A DNA stretch of 64,000 nucleotides from Sporopachydermia quercuum (Eukaryota > Ascomycota > Sporopachydermiomycetes > Sporopachydermiales > Sporopachydermiaceae), in contig BCGN01000004.1 of the NCBI GenBank assembly GCA_001599295.1, positions 682,346 through 746,345 of the forward strand, read 5' to 3'. Below are positions 10,731 through 22,146 of the stretch, piece after piece (positions within the stretch are counted from its first letter, which is position 1; every line of letters starts with the position of its first letter). The notes under the pieces are model-generated. The model had not been told where the DNA came from. It did not search any database and worked only from the letters and a program-made list of their open reading frames with translations. A program made the translations under genes and the position numbers.

Positions 10731-13289
10731 ATGAACAATATACTGTCTTCACGTCAAGCTGAACTATCGAAGATGAAGACAAGAATGACCAACAACCCGC
10801 AGGTGGCTATGTTGGATGTTCTGCTGCCAAAGGGATCGCAAGACGTGCACTTATCTAGTCGTGGTGGAAACTCCATGCCCGAGAATAGACCTCTGAATAA
10901 CATGAATCATCCCCAGCAGCAACAACAGAAGGAGCAACAACGTCCAATGCTTCCCTCTCAGCAACCACAGAATCAAACACAGAATCAGAGAGTTCAGACT
11001 CAATCCCAGTCTCAGTCGCAAGCTCAAACTCAACAACCATACTCACAACAAAATACAATAGCACAGCGTAAATCTTCAGCTGATCCCTCGTCTGTAATGT
11101 CGTCTCAAATGCAACCTCAGCGACCTGTATCCAGAGAAGCTCCTTCAAGAGCGCCTATTATATCTCATCAAATAAATCGAAGCTCATCAGCTAATGGAAT
11201 TTTACAACCCCCTTCCCAAGCNCAAATTCTCCCTCAACAGCAGCAACAGCAACAGAGACTAAACGGTCAACCTCAGCCTTCNCAGCCACATATTCAAGGT
11301 AGAAGCCAGTTTCCACAAGGCCAAATTCAAGGCCAAGGGGGTCCGGAGTCAATCTCCATACAACGGATTCAAGCAGGACATGTTCCCGCTCAGGGATCGC
11401 CGCAAGGAGCACAGGGTCCTCAAGTAGGACCAAGACCTCCAGGTTCCATTGGGTCAAGTGGTTCAAGNGGCTCAAATGATTCTAATGGATCCAAATTGAA
11501 TGCTCGTGGTCCACAGGCGAGTGGTCCTTATTTTGCTCGATTGCCATCACAACATCAAGTTGGTAATCGCATCGAAATACCAGGAGGATCTAACCAAATA
11601 AGACAAGGNCCACAAGGGAACAGAATTCTTAGCCAACAAGTTCAATCACCATCCGGGGTACCAAGTGCAGCTGCACAGTCACCGGAAGTGCCTTTACATG
11701 CTCCACAGCAACAACAGCAAATGGCCAATAATAACCCTGAGCACCAAGGCTTCCCAGCTCAGAATATGCAGAACCAGCGAAATAATAGTCCTCATAATCA
11801 AAACCCAATGACTCAAACATTGTCAATGAATAGTTATAGAAGATATGTCTCACATTTCGGTATTGTCAAGTTCTTAGATTTCTGTGACTGTTGTGGTATG
11901 AAAAACGATGCTATCAAAGACCTGTCATTATGGCAAACGCTTATCAAAGAATTTTTCACGGAAAATGGGGTCATGAAATATTTTGTTCGATTACCTTCGA
12001 AAGAATTGATGAGATTCGAGTTAATTTATCCTTCGATACCTAAGTTTTTCCATTCAATTATTGAATCTGGAGTTATGAAAATGGAGCTGAATCCTGGGAA
12101 TCTACGAGCTCAACCAATTGCTAATAACTGTACATTTGTTGAGAGTACTGGTTTGTCCATAACCCATTGGTATCCAGATGGATCATTTGTTACATCTCAT
12201 GGAGGAGTTCGGACTATGTTCAATCAAGCTATGAAAATCGAATGGATAGATATTTATACTTATGAATATATTCCAGGGTTTTCCTGGCATATGCTAGAAA
12301 GGTACTTGGCTTCTGAAGATGNCAATACTGCATTATCATCTGCTTCATCAGGTCTTGAACTCAATGGCGNTAACCAAAAATCTAGTAATGGTATTGATGG
12401 AATGAATCAAGGACTCAATGGAAATTATACGGGAGGTCGACCAAATGGAGGACCAAGTGGTAATTCTACTATAGCTGGTATTAAGAATAATTTTTCAATA
12501 TTCAAAGATATGTCGCCGTTTGGTCTTTCAACGTCGGTTATAAGAATGCTAAGTATTTCTGACTTGATGTCATCTTTAGCTGATCTTATGTCTTATTCTA
12601 TTGCTCATAATAACATGTCTCCAACTGAGACATTAGAACAATATGTTCAAGCAAATAGACCCACGCCTTCGCCAGTTAATCCTCCAGGAACTATGGTTCC
12701 ACCAAGTCCTGCTGGTGCACCAATTGTTCCTCAAACGGTTAATGCTTCTGTTCATGCTGCTGCTGTAGCAAGTTCTGTTCCTTATTTGAAGAGACAGCCA
12801 ACGGCATCACAAGTACAGCCGCAAGTCCAATCACAACAAGCACAGTTATCACAATTACAAAGGCCAAATCAAGGACAACCAGGACAACAGATTATCCATC
12901 AATCTCAAGCTCAAGGTCACCAAAAACCTCAAGGGCCACCGCAGAGTCAAAGTCAAAATCACATTCCAAACCAAAATCAGAACCAAAATCAGAACCAAAA
13001 TCAATCTCAGCCTCAGAGTTTACAACGCCAGAACCGATTTTCCGTTAACTCCCAATTTCAAGAATCATCACTTCAAGATGATATGAGTTTGAACTTATCA
13101 CAGGCTTCTTTGATCAATAAGAGAAGAAGACTCAACTCCAACTCTTCTGAGCCTGGTGTATTCAATCAACCAACCGTTCGTAAAATTAGTTCATCGTCAA
13201 GTTTTATGAATGATGGTATTATTGGAGTTGGTCCTGATGTGTTGTATTCTGGTCGACCTCATATAGGTGATATGAATGACATGAAATGA
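10731..13289 (+). CDS. MFG1: Filamentous-growth regulator Mfg1, LIM-binding domain
   Basis: Orthologue of YDL233W, a co-regulator that works with Flo8 and Mss11 in filamentous and adhesive growth. It has 852 residues from the ATG at 10731; the frame is open a little upstream but without another ATG. Residues 1-360 are Gln/Pro/Ser-rich low complexity. The LIM-domain-binding (Ldb/SEUSS-like) domain lies at about 365-515: YRRYVSHFGIVKFLDFCD, GVMKYFVRLPSKELMRFEL, WYPDGSFVTSHGGVRTMFNQ, EYIPGFSWHMLERYL. A further conserved piece is NNMSPTETLEQYV at about 627. The C-terminal third is Gln-rich, with an exact tandem of an Asn-Gln repeat near 12970-13010. Six or so ambiguous bases fall in the gene. Longer than the S. 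cerevisiae protein, mainly through the Gln-rich ends. Confidence 0.85.
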   Translation: MNNILSSRQAELSKMKTRMTNNPQVAMLDVLLPKGSQDVHLSSRGGNSMPENRPLNNMNHPQQQQQKEQQRPMLPSQQPQNQTQNQRVQTQSQSQSQAQTQQPYSQQNTIAQRKSSADPSSVMSSQMQPQRPVSREAPSRAPIISHQINRSSSANGILQPPSQXQILPQQQQQQQRLNGQPQPXQPHIQGRSQFPQGQIQGQGGPESISIQRIQAGHVPAQGSPQGAQGPQVGPRPPGSIGSSGSXGSNDSNGSKLNARGPQASGPYFARLPSQHQVGNRIEIPGGSNQIRQXPQGNRILSQQVQSPSGVPSAAAQSPEVPLHAPQQQQQMANNNPEHQGFPAQNMQNQRNNSPHNQNPMTQTLSMNSYRRYVSHFGIVKFLDFCDCCGMKNDAIKDLSLWQTLIKEFFTENGVMKYFVRLPSKELMRFELIYPSIPKFFHSIIESGVMKMELNPGNLRAQPIANNCTFVESTGLSITHWYPDGSFVTSHGGVRTMFNQAMKIEWIDIYTYEYIPGFSWHMLERYLASEDXNTALSSASSGLELNGXNQKSSNGIDGMNQGLNGNYTGGRPNGGPSGNSTIAGIKNNFSIFKDMSPFGLSTSVIRMLSISDLMSSLADLMSYSIAHNNMSPTETLEQYVQANRPTPSPVNPPGTMVPPSPAGAPIVPQTVNASVHAAAVASSVPYLKRQPTASQVQPQVQSQQAQLSQLQRPNQGQPGQQIIHQSQAQGHQKPQGPPQSQSQNHIPNQNQNQNQNQNQSQPQSLQRQNRFSVNSQFQESSLQDDMSLNLSQASLINKRRRLNSNSSEPGVFNQPTVRKISSSSSFMNDGIIGVGPDVLYSGRPHIGDMNDMK

Positions 13290-14436
13290 ATCATTGATTC
13301 AAACTAGTACGTTTGTATAGTATGTTAAGCTTATGCCTGAAAGACTTAAAGTGCAGGAGAATTTTTAGCATTATATTATGACTATGAGTTCAATGATTGT
13401 ATCTCTATTCTGTTGCACTTTAGTTGTATTATTTTAGATTTATTTGTATTGTTATTTTCTGGTAGCTGGTCACCATCATCATCATTCCATTTCAAGTTAA
13501 ATTGAAAGTTGAGACTTGAGAGGCGNGTGTTGAAAGTTGAAAGCTAATGTATCTATTAGACATAATTCATGTAACTGTTTTATTGATTTTTATGTAGTAA
13601 TTTTTTATCTTGTATTTCACATATCTTTTGGTCTTCTTTTTATTTTTTCCTGTATTCCATCATGCCAATACTATGAATAATAAAGTAGGAGTTTATTGCT
13701 TCACTTTGCTCTGCAACACGTATGGTTCTTGCTGTTTCCACCGGACTGGAGGATATCTATCTCATTTATAATACTTAATCGTATNATAAAGGCCAGGGAT
13801 AGGATACATATATCAAGCTAGTATGATAAGCAATTATTATTTCTCAGCTGTTCAATTGATAGTTCCTATCCCTTTGTCCTGATTTGAAACTGATTTTCTT
13901 GTCATTAATGTCATCATATCTTGAGTCATGTCAAGTTTTGCTAATAACATAACACTTCATATGTTATGCACCATTATGCATAAGAACAATAAATTTAAAA
14001 TCAGATCACGTAATCGGTATAGTCTATATTAAAGGTGTGCCACCCCAACCTTTGACTAGGTTAGTGCTTTTTGGCCCTCGGTATTGAAACAATCTTTTTA
14101 TTTGCTTGAAGTTACCTTTAGCAACTTTACTAAATGTTATAAGCGAACAGTAGATCAAGGAAGGGAGGACTAAACGTTCTGAACAGTATATGTTTGGCTA
14201 AGATTGCAGTAAGTCAGTTTTAATTAGGTGTTGAATCTGTTANTAAGCATTTGCTGAAGGAATCTTTGAACAGTTTATTATAACATTGTGCTTGTTCGTA
14301 TATTAGATTATAAAGGAGTACTCGTTAACCTATATCTGATATTAGTATCTATAGAGCTTATTATTCAAAGGTGTTCTGACCCTGAAAACAAAGCATGCTA
14401 AGCCATCGGTGATTTATATTTGTTGTTACTGAAGAA
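13290..14436. other. Intergenic, MFG1 to PEX17
   Basis: A 1.15-kb gap between two genes on the same strand. In S. cerevisiae the tiny OST4 gene (36 codons) follows MFG1. I looked for its MISD-type start in this stretch and did not find it. Ambiguous bases occur near 13526, 13785 and 14243. No other feature seen. Confidence 0.5.
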
Positions 14437-15117
14437 ATGTCCGACAGAAATCTTCCAATTCCTTTTCCTGAACCAGAGGATCTAGAGCCTGTCTCTACAT
14501 ACTATAAACGTAGTAATAATGCAACACTACAATATGTATTGAATTTGCTATTCTACTCAGGAACTCTTTCTGTGGCTAGTTATCTAGTTGCTGCCTTAGT
14601 CATCAGGCCGCTATTAGAGGAAAATGTTTTGTTACGAAGGGAATATTCTGTGACTCTGTTGAAAAGAATTCGAAAGTTCAATCAAATACTTGAGTCGAAA
14701 CATATTGAATTGGAAAAGTCTCAAAGAACAATTGTGGAGGACGTGAGTCCAACAGAATCCGAAAACAAAGGTTTCAACTCAAAAGTCATGTTTGATATTG
14801 CTCCTAAAGCAAAATCAACAACACTCAATCGACTATCGGAACTATTGAGCAAAGTGGCTGATATATGCCCTAGTGAAGATTCCACTAATCAGAGCACTAA
14901 GTATACACACCTTAATTCTCTGCAATATAGTGTTCGTGAACTACAGAGCTATAGTGATTTAGTTGTTCCTTCCGCAGTTCTGAAGAAGAAAACAGCTGCA
15001 AAAGGCTTGGCACCAGTTGGTGTTTCATATTATGGCGATGATGCTGGCTCAATAACAACAGATATCAAACGAGAAATTAGAGGAATTAAAGGTATGGTAA
15101 TAACTGGAGGTATATAA
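14437..15117 (+). CDS. PEX17: Peroxisomal docking-complex protein, Pex17-like
   Basis: 226 residues, probable orthologue of YNL214W, the Pex14-associated peroxin of the peroxisomal import docking complex. One membrane segment lies at about 27-50 (LQYVLNLLFYSGTLSVASYL) followed by a pair of long helices (EENVLLRREYSVTLLKRIRKFNQILE) and a C-terminal IKREIRGIKGMV motif. This is the same layout as budding-yeast Pex17: one N-terminal membrane span, charged coiled coil, and a short basic end. Sequence conservation in this family is low, so the call leans on layout and position: it lies between IES2 and RRG9, the order and strands of YNL215W-YNL214W-YNL213C. Confidence 0.78.
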   Translation: MSDRNLPIPFPEPEDLEPVSTYYKRSNNATLQYVLNLLFYSGTLSVASYLVAALVIRPLLEENVLLRREYSVTLLKRIRKFNQILESKHIELEKSQRTIVEDVSPTESENKGFNSKVMFDIAPKAKSTTLNRLSELLSKVADICPSEDSTNQSTKYTHLNSLQYSVRELQSYSDLVVPSAVLKKKTAAKGLAPVGVSYYGDDAGSITTDIKREIRGIKGMVITGGI

Positions 15118-15389
15118 TGTTTAAGTAAAATTTCTTATTAATAGTATAATATATGTACAAGTAATCATATTCTGGATTTAATGTTCATATTGTGGTCAAC
15201 TTTTCTGTTTATCCATCTAATCTTTGTTCTTTAACACGAGAATTTGGATCAAATACTTGTATCTTTCCTATATTTTGCTAGCATTATTGCTTGATATTGT
15301 CTATAGCTGTGAGAAAATGGTTCATTAACTAAAAATTGATCACTTCTGAACGCTCGTTCACCTTTTGTGGATAATTATTGAATCGCCAT

Positions 15390-16274
15390 TCAGAATATGT
15401 TGTCAGATAGGTCGCCTACTGGCTTTCTAACCTTCTTCTGTTTCTTTTGTTTCAAATAACTTCCGGTGGAATCTCGAGCCAATTTCTGTGTTTCTTCGTC
15501 TATTGTCCTCTCTGGTCTAGGTTCACTACTAATCTTGATAGGCTTTCTTTTCTTAACGCCTTCTCTCAAGCCTGAGTACTCGTCAATCAAATTCGCTTCC
15601 TGAGACATTTCAAACCCATCCCTCTCTAGTAGTGCTTCAACAGTTTCTTCTCTAGCTCGTAGCTTTAGTTCTTCCTGAACTTTTTCTTTCCTTCGATGCC
15701 ACCTTTCATCGATCTTAGCCGTTTCTTCCTCATTAGGTTTCCATTTGCTTTTCAAAATCCGTCGAATAACTTCCGGCGAGACTTTAAACATGTTTGCTAA
15801 ATCTCTAGCTGACATAGTTGGATTTTGTTCACGTATCATTCTCACGGCTTCAATTTGGGATCGTGAGAGTTTCTTTTTGGGATTCCAAGGCTGTTCATTG
15901 AATTTTTCCTTCAGAGCATATTTCTGTCGTTTCCATTCGGGCAAAGACTTGTCTTTTCGCCAGTGTGAGGGTCTTGCGTTCATTTCCTCGACTATTAGTT
16001 CCAGTTTTTGCTGTGTTGTCAATTTGTTGAATTCTTCTTCAGAGTCTTCGTTCTCTTTACTCCCTCGTATTGGTCCTGATGGTCCTAATGGCGGTAGCTT
16101 CCAAATAGTTTTCAGCAAACAGTTCGAGCTTGAAAATGACGTACATTGAATATAATTGATACCACTCATTGGCGTCGAGTATTGCTTCATTTGTATTGGT
16201 TTTACCAATTCCGCCATTCGATAAGCACTTTCTTTTGCTCCACTTGAGCATAAACTAGATATGCTTCGTATCAT
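15390..16274 (-). CDS. RRG9: Required for respiratory growth protein 9, mitochondrial
   Basis: Orthologue of YNL213C, needed for mitochondrial genome maintenance and respiratory growth; neugrin-related family. 294 residues. The N-terminus (MIRSISSLCSSG) is Ser/Arg/Lys-rich without acids, as for a mitochondrial presequence. The family core is at about 105-180: LPEWKRQKYALKEKF, QPWNPKKKLSRSQIEAVRMI, MSARDLANMFKVSPEVIRRI and LKSKWKPNEEE, which looks like a helix-turn-helix. The C-terminal third is basic and Glu-rich. The gene converges on PEX17 and is divergent from VID27, matching S. cerevisiae. Confidence 0.9.
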   Translation of the reverse strand: MIRSISSLCSSGAKESAYRMAELVKPIQMKQYSTPMSGINYIQCTSFSSSNCLLKTIWKLPPLGPSGPIRGSKENEDSEEEFNKLTTQQKLELIVEEMNARPSHWRKDKSLPEWKRQKYALKEKFNEQPWNPKKKLSRSQIEAVRMIREQNPTMSARDLANMFKVSPEVIRRILKSKWKPNEEETAKIDERWHRRKEKVQEELKLRAREETVEALLERDGFEMSQEANLIDEYSGLREGVKKRKPIKISSEPRPERTIDEETQKLARDSTGSYLKQKKQKKVRKPVGDLSDNIF

Positions 16275-16991
16275 ACTTAATGATACTTACAAACNACGAC
16301 CTATTTCTATTCTCATGATCCTCACCAAAATTTCAATAATGCTCCAAGCCAAAAATGCAATTCTATCTCCTTAATCCCTAATAACATCAATCTTGCCAAA
16401 AAATACACCACACTCTTTACAACCAATATACTACAACCTTTGCATAGTTATCTTTTATTCACCCTCACAATAATAATAGTATTTATTGTTCTCACAGTAC
16501 TCAGGAATTTTTTTTCCAAATCGCTTTTGTCACATTGAGATCCGATGTTAACTTTCAGATGATAGCTAGAAATATATCGGATTATATAATCATTAAAATC
16601 CAACAATGGTTTGTAGTCATTTGCCCTGTTAGTCTCAAACCTTAACCTAACTCCAGTTTTGTTTGTTTACAATTTATTTGATTTGGTAATCATATGGCAA
16701 AACATTTCCATCCATACTAAAGTAAATTTTAATTAAAGGCACATACACAACCACAAAAAAAAAAGGATACCAACCGACAGATTGATGGCAAAGGTTCTTA
16801 TCAAATATCTTTGGGACTCAATCTACGCATGTTCGTTTGTTTGTTTATTTCTTTGCGAAAGAATAGGGCCAACTATCAGAGATTGAAATTGATACAAAGG
16901 TTTTTTTATTGATATTAAGCAAGTTGTGTCACTGCAGCGAAGGGTTGATTGTCATTGTCACTCGTCACTGTCACCGGTTAGCAATCGCAAC
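16275..16991. other. Intergenic, divergent RRG9/VID27 promoter region
   Basis: This 717-bp AT-rich stretch lies between divergent genes. It contains a poly(A) tract at about 16755-16765 and no plausible gene. It should carry both promoters. Confidence 0.55.
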
Positions 16992-19633
16992 ATGAATTTC
17001 ATTAAAAAGATCTTGGGATCGTTGAACAACAACGAAGAAGTTGTATCTATTCCCTCAGGGGCACTATATCTATCACGATCCCCTAACTCACCGAGGGGCA
17101 AAGATGAGTGCATGTAAGTAATGTCTTTGGTTAACAAAAGCGTATAGTCAGCGGTATTATGAAGAAAGAAAAAATTGTATGATAGAGTTCTAACCAGTTC
17201 CATTATAGTTTTACAGATGCTACTGCCACTATCAGGCAAACCACTATTGAATATCAATACCAACTAGTTGTTACTAGGAATGAACACAATGATTCAGCCG
17301 AAGGTGAAGATGGGGATGAGGATACGGATAGTGTTTTGGATGAGCTGAAGGACGACGAATGGTCATTTTTACTAGATGAATCACTTAAACTTCACGCTTT
17401 GACAAGAGATGATAATCAATTAGTTATTGCATGGTCAGATATATCTGGTGACCCTGATGATACATTTGTTTACATTTGTTCACTATCTACGAAGCAATCT
17501 CAATTTGATTCCTTCATTATCGCCGCTTATCGATGTGAATATGAACGTAAATACAGGAAACCATCTGATGGAGTTTCTTTAGAAAATTTACAAGAGTTTG
17601 TATACAACCCTACAGCGACAGCGGTAGACGTCAACAAAACGCCATCTCCATACACTAGTCCAAGGAAAAGCAATGTTGGATCAAAGTTCAAATCCAATAC
17701 TTATGTTACACAGGATGATGATTCTGATTTAGAAGCATTTCATGATTCAAATCCTCCCCACGAACCACCTGCTACCAAGAAAGAGGACACTATTGAGAAG
17801 GTAGCAGAGGTTGTTAACGAGGAATCCAAAGAACCTCAGGTTGTCTTAACTGCTGAAGAGGCCGAAGATATTAATGAAGTTATCACTGATCCATCTGCCT
17901 TAGACAATGGAACGGTTCTTACTAAACAATCGGCCGAGCTGCACTTTTTTGATTTAGAAACAGCAACATTCGTTATTCAAGAAGCTGCTGCTATTGCAAA
18001 GGTAATCGACGTTGGCAAGTGGCATTATTGGCTTCTTTTGGAGAAACAAGATGGCACTAAGTTGTTAGGTGCCTATATTTCTCCAACGATGAATCCAAAC
18101 TTCAATTTTGATCATTTAGCATTTATTTTCAATTTTGTGGAAAATAACGTTGCTGTGTCTTATTTATTGAAGTTTGCTGACTTTGCCGTCATCACTGAAT
18201 TTCAAGAAGGATTTATGATTGCCCTTTGGGAAAGTCTCAATAAGTCAAGATGGATCAAAGCGACTGACCAAGAAAAAGATTATGTTTTAGATGCTTTTGA
18301 CAAGATGACATTGGAAGATGAAGAAATGGTGGATGCACCAGAATACTCTGACGATGATGATGATGATTATTATAGCGGTAATGAAGGAGAGGAACCTGAG
18401 AAAGCTATAAAATCAGGTGCTTCTAAGTTAAATGCTGACGAAGACTCAGAGGATGAAGAGGATGAACTAAGGAGAAAATATTTTGCTACATCTGATAAGA
18501 ACAGTCAGTTAGAAGTTGGTTACAAGAACAATCGTTCTTATGTTGTGAGAGGGAAGAATATTGGTGTATTCAAACATTCAGATGACGACGAACTGGAATA
18601 TTCAGGTGTTATCTCTAATGTTAGAGGTCCCAATGGTAATCCGTTCTCTCCAAAAAAGATTATGCTTCATACAGGTGACAGTTCATTGATTGTTCAAGAT
18701 GGAAAATCAGATAACAGTTTGTTTAGAATGGATCTGGAATATGGAAAGATTGTTGATGAATGGAAAATTGGTGAAAATGGTGAAAACATTGTCAAGGCCT
18801 TTGGCCCTACTAATAAATTTGCTCAAATGACAGATGAACAAACCTTCTTAGGTATATCTAATAATAGTTTGTATAAGATTGATCCAAGATTATCAGGTAA
18901 TAAGCTCGTTAATTCAGATATCAAGAAATACAAACTCAACAACGATTTTTCCTCGCTCAGTACCACAGAAAACGGTTATATTGCTGTTGCCTCAAATAAA
19001 GGTGATATTCGTCTCTATGATCGTCTTGGCATTAACGCTAAAACTCATCTTCCAGCATTGGGTGAAGCTATTGTGGGTATTGATGTTAGTGCCGATGGTA
19101 GATGGATTTTGGCTACGTGTTCAACGTATATTTTATTAGTTGATGCACTAATCAAGACAGGAAAGAACGCTGGAAATTTGGGTTTCAAGAAATCCTTTAG
19201 TAAGGATGCTAAACCAAAACCAAGAAGATTACAAATCTCCCCAGAACATGTTGCTTTAATGATGGCAGAAACTGGTAAAGGTTTGAAGTTCACTAAGGCA
19301 CATTTCAATACTGGTGTTAATGCTAAAGAACAAACAATCGTTACCTCCAGTGGCCCTTATGTGATAACTTGGTCTATGAAAAAGATACTGAAACGTGAAA
19401 CCCAACCTTATCTCATCAAGCGATATGATAATGAAGTTATTGCTGATAATTTCAAGTTCGGTACCGATAAAAATGTCATCATTGCTTTACCTGATGATGT
19501 TGGTATGGTGAACAAACGAACTATGAAGAAACCAACAAGAGAATCATTGATTACTCCAGTTAAAGAGCGATTATCAATAGCGCCTAATCGTTTGAGCAAT
19601 TTGAGAGAAGAAATCGTCAATAGTCCATTTTAA
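16992..19633 (+). CDS. VID27: Vid27 family protein, spliced
   Basis: Orthologue of YNL212W, a cytoplasmic protein linked to vacuole import and degradation of gluconeogenic enzymes; its exact activity is not known. Exons 16992-17113 and 17209-19633, 848 residues. The 95-nt intron has a GTAAGT donor, a TTCTAAC branch and a TATAG acceptor; the join restores GKDECIFTDATATIRQTT, the conserved N-terminal family region. The only other nearby AG (17197) breaks the frame. A PH-like middle region (about 235-340) is followed by an acidic linker (YSDDDDDDYYSGNEGEE). The C-terminal beta-propeller domain runs from about 470 to the end (LLVDALIKTG, GPYVITWSMKKI). S. cerevisiae VID27 has no intron. Confidence 0.93.
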
Positions 19634-22146
19634 GTAAATTTCTCATACACATATAATCACATATAATCTCTGCTTAATTCTCTTTTCTTCAAACTCACCA
19701 TCGAACTGTTCCCTTCCCATAGTATAGTATAATAGTTTAGTTTAATAACAATTAATCACTAAAGATTTATTCATTATGTCAATTCAGCTAGCTATCATGT
19801 GATATTCATCCAAGGACCTTTCATTTAGAGCCCACTAACCATTTCAAAATAGACCCAAACTCATCTCAAATCAACCATTCATGCCGTAGAAAGAAAGATT
19901 AACCTATTTCAATATATTCTTATTCTATATTATCGGATGTCCGTTATCTAGTGCTTTTTGAGGCCTTCCAGTAGAGCCTCCTCGGAACATCCCGTGGAAG
20001 CAATTAAAGTTCACAATTCTATGTAATCTTTCCTAATTAATTATAAGGTTTGAAGCTTATTGTGTCAGAAGTCCAAGCTTCGAATGTACAAGATTTGTAA
20101 ACCAAGCATTACGAGATATCCAGTTCTCAGAATTCCCATTTCCAGCTCTTCCTTGGTTTCGCCGCTCGATGACAAGTTCAATGGTTTCAGCTATCCTGGT
20201 ATATAAAATATAGGACTCAATATCGTCATTTGTGTTGATCAATACCATCCTTCAGGAACTTATCAACCAGCGAGGCACCACTTTGTTCGGAACCGGAATT
20301 TTCAGGCTCCTTAGGCATTATTCACTTTAATTTAGAAAAACCCTTTAAAATTAACGCAATACTCATTATGCTGTATTAGATTTTATATAATAATACTGAG
20401 AAATTTGTATTTATGAGCTTTTTGATGGTATAATAACTATCATTCAAGCGCGCGCTGTCGCTAATAAATGAAGATTTCAATAGATCCTGAATTGAGACTT
20501 GTCGTAGTTATAGTTGTACACGCCGTCTTGTAAAAATCGACAAAAATAATAGGCAAAATCCCAGAATGACTGAAAACAATAAAATTGCAGTTAAAAAAAG
20601 GTAATCGAACGGAGAAGACTATTTATTGATTATGGTGAGGTGGTTGGAGTAAACTCGGTGACAGAATTACGGGAGTTTGCGATGCATATTCGGAACAACC
20701 GAGGAAATCAATTTAGCGGATTGAGATCTTAAATTTCAATGATTATAAGAACTTTATTTCTTTTCCTTATCTAAAGAAAAACTTGGGTGTGATAGAGCTG
20801 ACGACCAGTAAATAAGAGATCAGATATAACAGAAAAGGATTAATTTGACTAGTAAATGAGATGATAATAGTTCAATTGATTTTCTTTTTTAATTTGCTAA
20901 GTAGGAACCATGAAATCTTTTAGCGAGTGTTGGGGAAGAGTTAGGTCAGTAATATACAGCTTATCAAGTTCTTTAGCTCATGTGGGGATTTTTACATACA
21001 CTCACTAGGTGAAACTCATTGGGTATATTCCAAAGGCATGTTTTTGAAACATGAACTTTTGCACCATTCAATAATTCTATGGTTTTAGATGAACAGCAAA
21101 CGTATTAGGAAAGTAACTCATTTTATCCTACCATATAAAGATTTCCCATTGATCTGAAAACCAGAGGTTCACTAAAATTTTGTAATAGCATTAATGCCCT
21201 ATTGTCCTTCTTATCAATTAAAGGAAGGCTCACGTTCTAATACTGCGATATAACAGACCTATCAGCAGGAGACCATTGATAACGACTGAATGAAGANTGG
21301 AAACTTGCAGGTTAAAGTTTCTGGAAACATATAACTAGCTCAATTTGGGATAATTTTTTACTGCTAACTTTGGCAGTAAGTAAAACCTTAAATGTAATTG
21401 TTTATCAACTGTAATTTGATCTCATAAAACTGAAATATCAACTGAGATAGAGACTCTCCTTCAATTATCAATATTTTTTCAAGGGCAGTTCATTATAATA
21501 TACTCTAATAATTAGGNATTTACTGAAAACAGCATGTTCCAAGTTATTAATATTCTACAATCTGAAGACATGTACAGTATTATGCAAATCTCCACTATNC
21601 AACCTAAACTCGATAGCAGTAGGTTTAAACTTTAAGGGTTTTTCTCATATGAATACAGTTATAGTTAATGTGATGTCTTCAACTTTATTTGTGTCCTCCA
21701 AAGGCCGTTACGGATTTTTCCTTTCTTCTTATTCGTATGTGCGATTTTCTTGGCCAGTTATATAAACATTTTGCTCCCCCAATTGAAAACATTTCTTTGG
21801 AGTAATCTTCATCGATATTTTTCTGTTCTGAAAGGTATTTATAAAAGGCCGGACTTTTGTATTTTATACTCTTTATGATAGTTTAGAGTGAATTGCTGAA
21901 CCACAGTTGATAATCGAAATCGTCCTCTCATATCTAAGCTAAGGCTTCATCACGGAATTATTATAAAGTAGATCCATCAGACAGTGAGATCTTCTTTTAC
22001 TGGCAAAAAAAAAAAGGAAGATAATTATTCGAGGTTGAACAAACCAAATTTCACGGTTGCAATTTTTAATTCTGAATTGCTGTCTTATTTCGGTAGTGAT
22101 AGAGCACTTGGAACATTGCTAGTTGGTCTACTTAGAACTAAGCATC
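19634..22146. other. Long intergenic stretch, VID27 to GUD1
   Basis: Apart from the doubtful small gene at 20057-20318, this 2.5-kb stretch holds no reading frame of note. It is AT-rich. A poly(A) run lies at about 22004-22015 just before GUD1. In S. cerevisiae the neighbour of VID27 is the small mitochondrial gene MRX7 (YNL211C), so a short gene is expected around here. No tRNA recognised. Confidence 0.45.
20057..20318 (-). pseudogene. Possible small gene split over two frames
   Basis: An ATG at 20318 opens 30 codons (MPKEPENSGSEQSG and on) that stop at AAA-TGA-C, near 20226. The +1 frame across that stop stays open for about 60 more codons (DDIESYILYTRIAETIEL to HSKLGLLTQ) and ends at 20057. 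Read as one product it would be about 90 residues with a long amphipathic helix. I do not recognise it. It could be a host gene with one sequencing error, a real +1 frameshift gene, or chance. Removing a 55-nt GTATTG...TAG segment would also join the frames, but it is shorter than any other intron here and has no good branch point. Its place next to VID27 fits MRX7, but I cannot confirm that. Confidence 0.28.
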
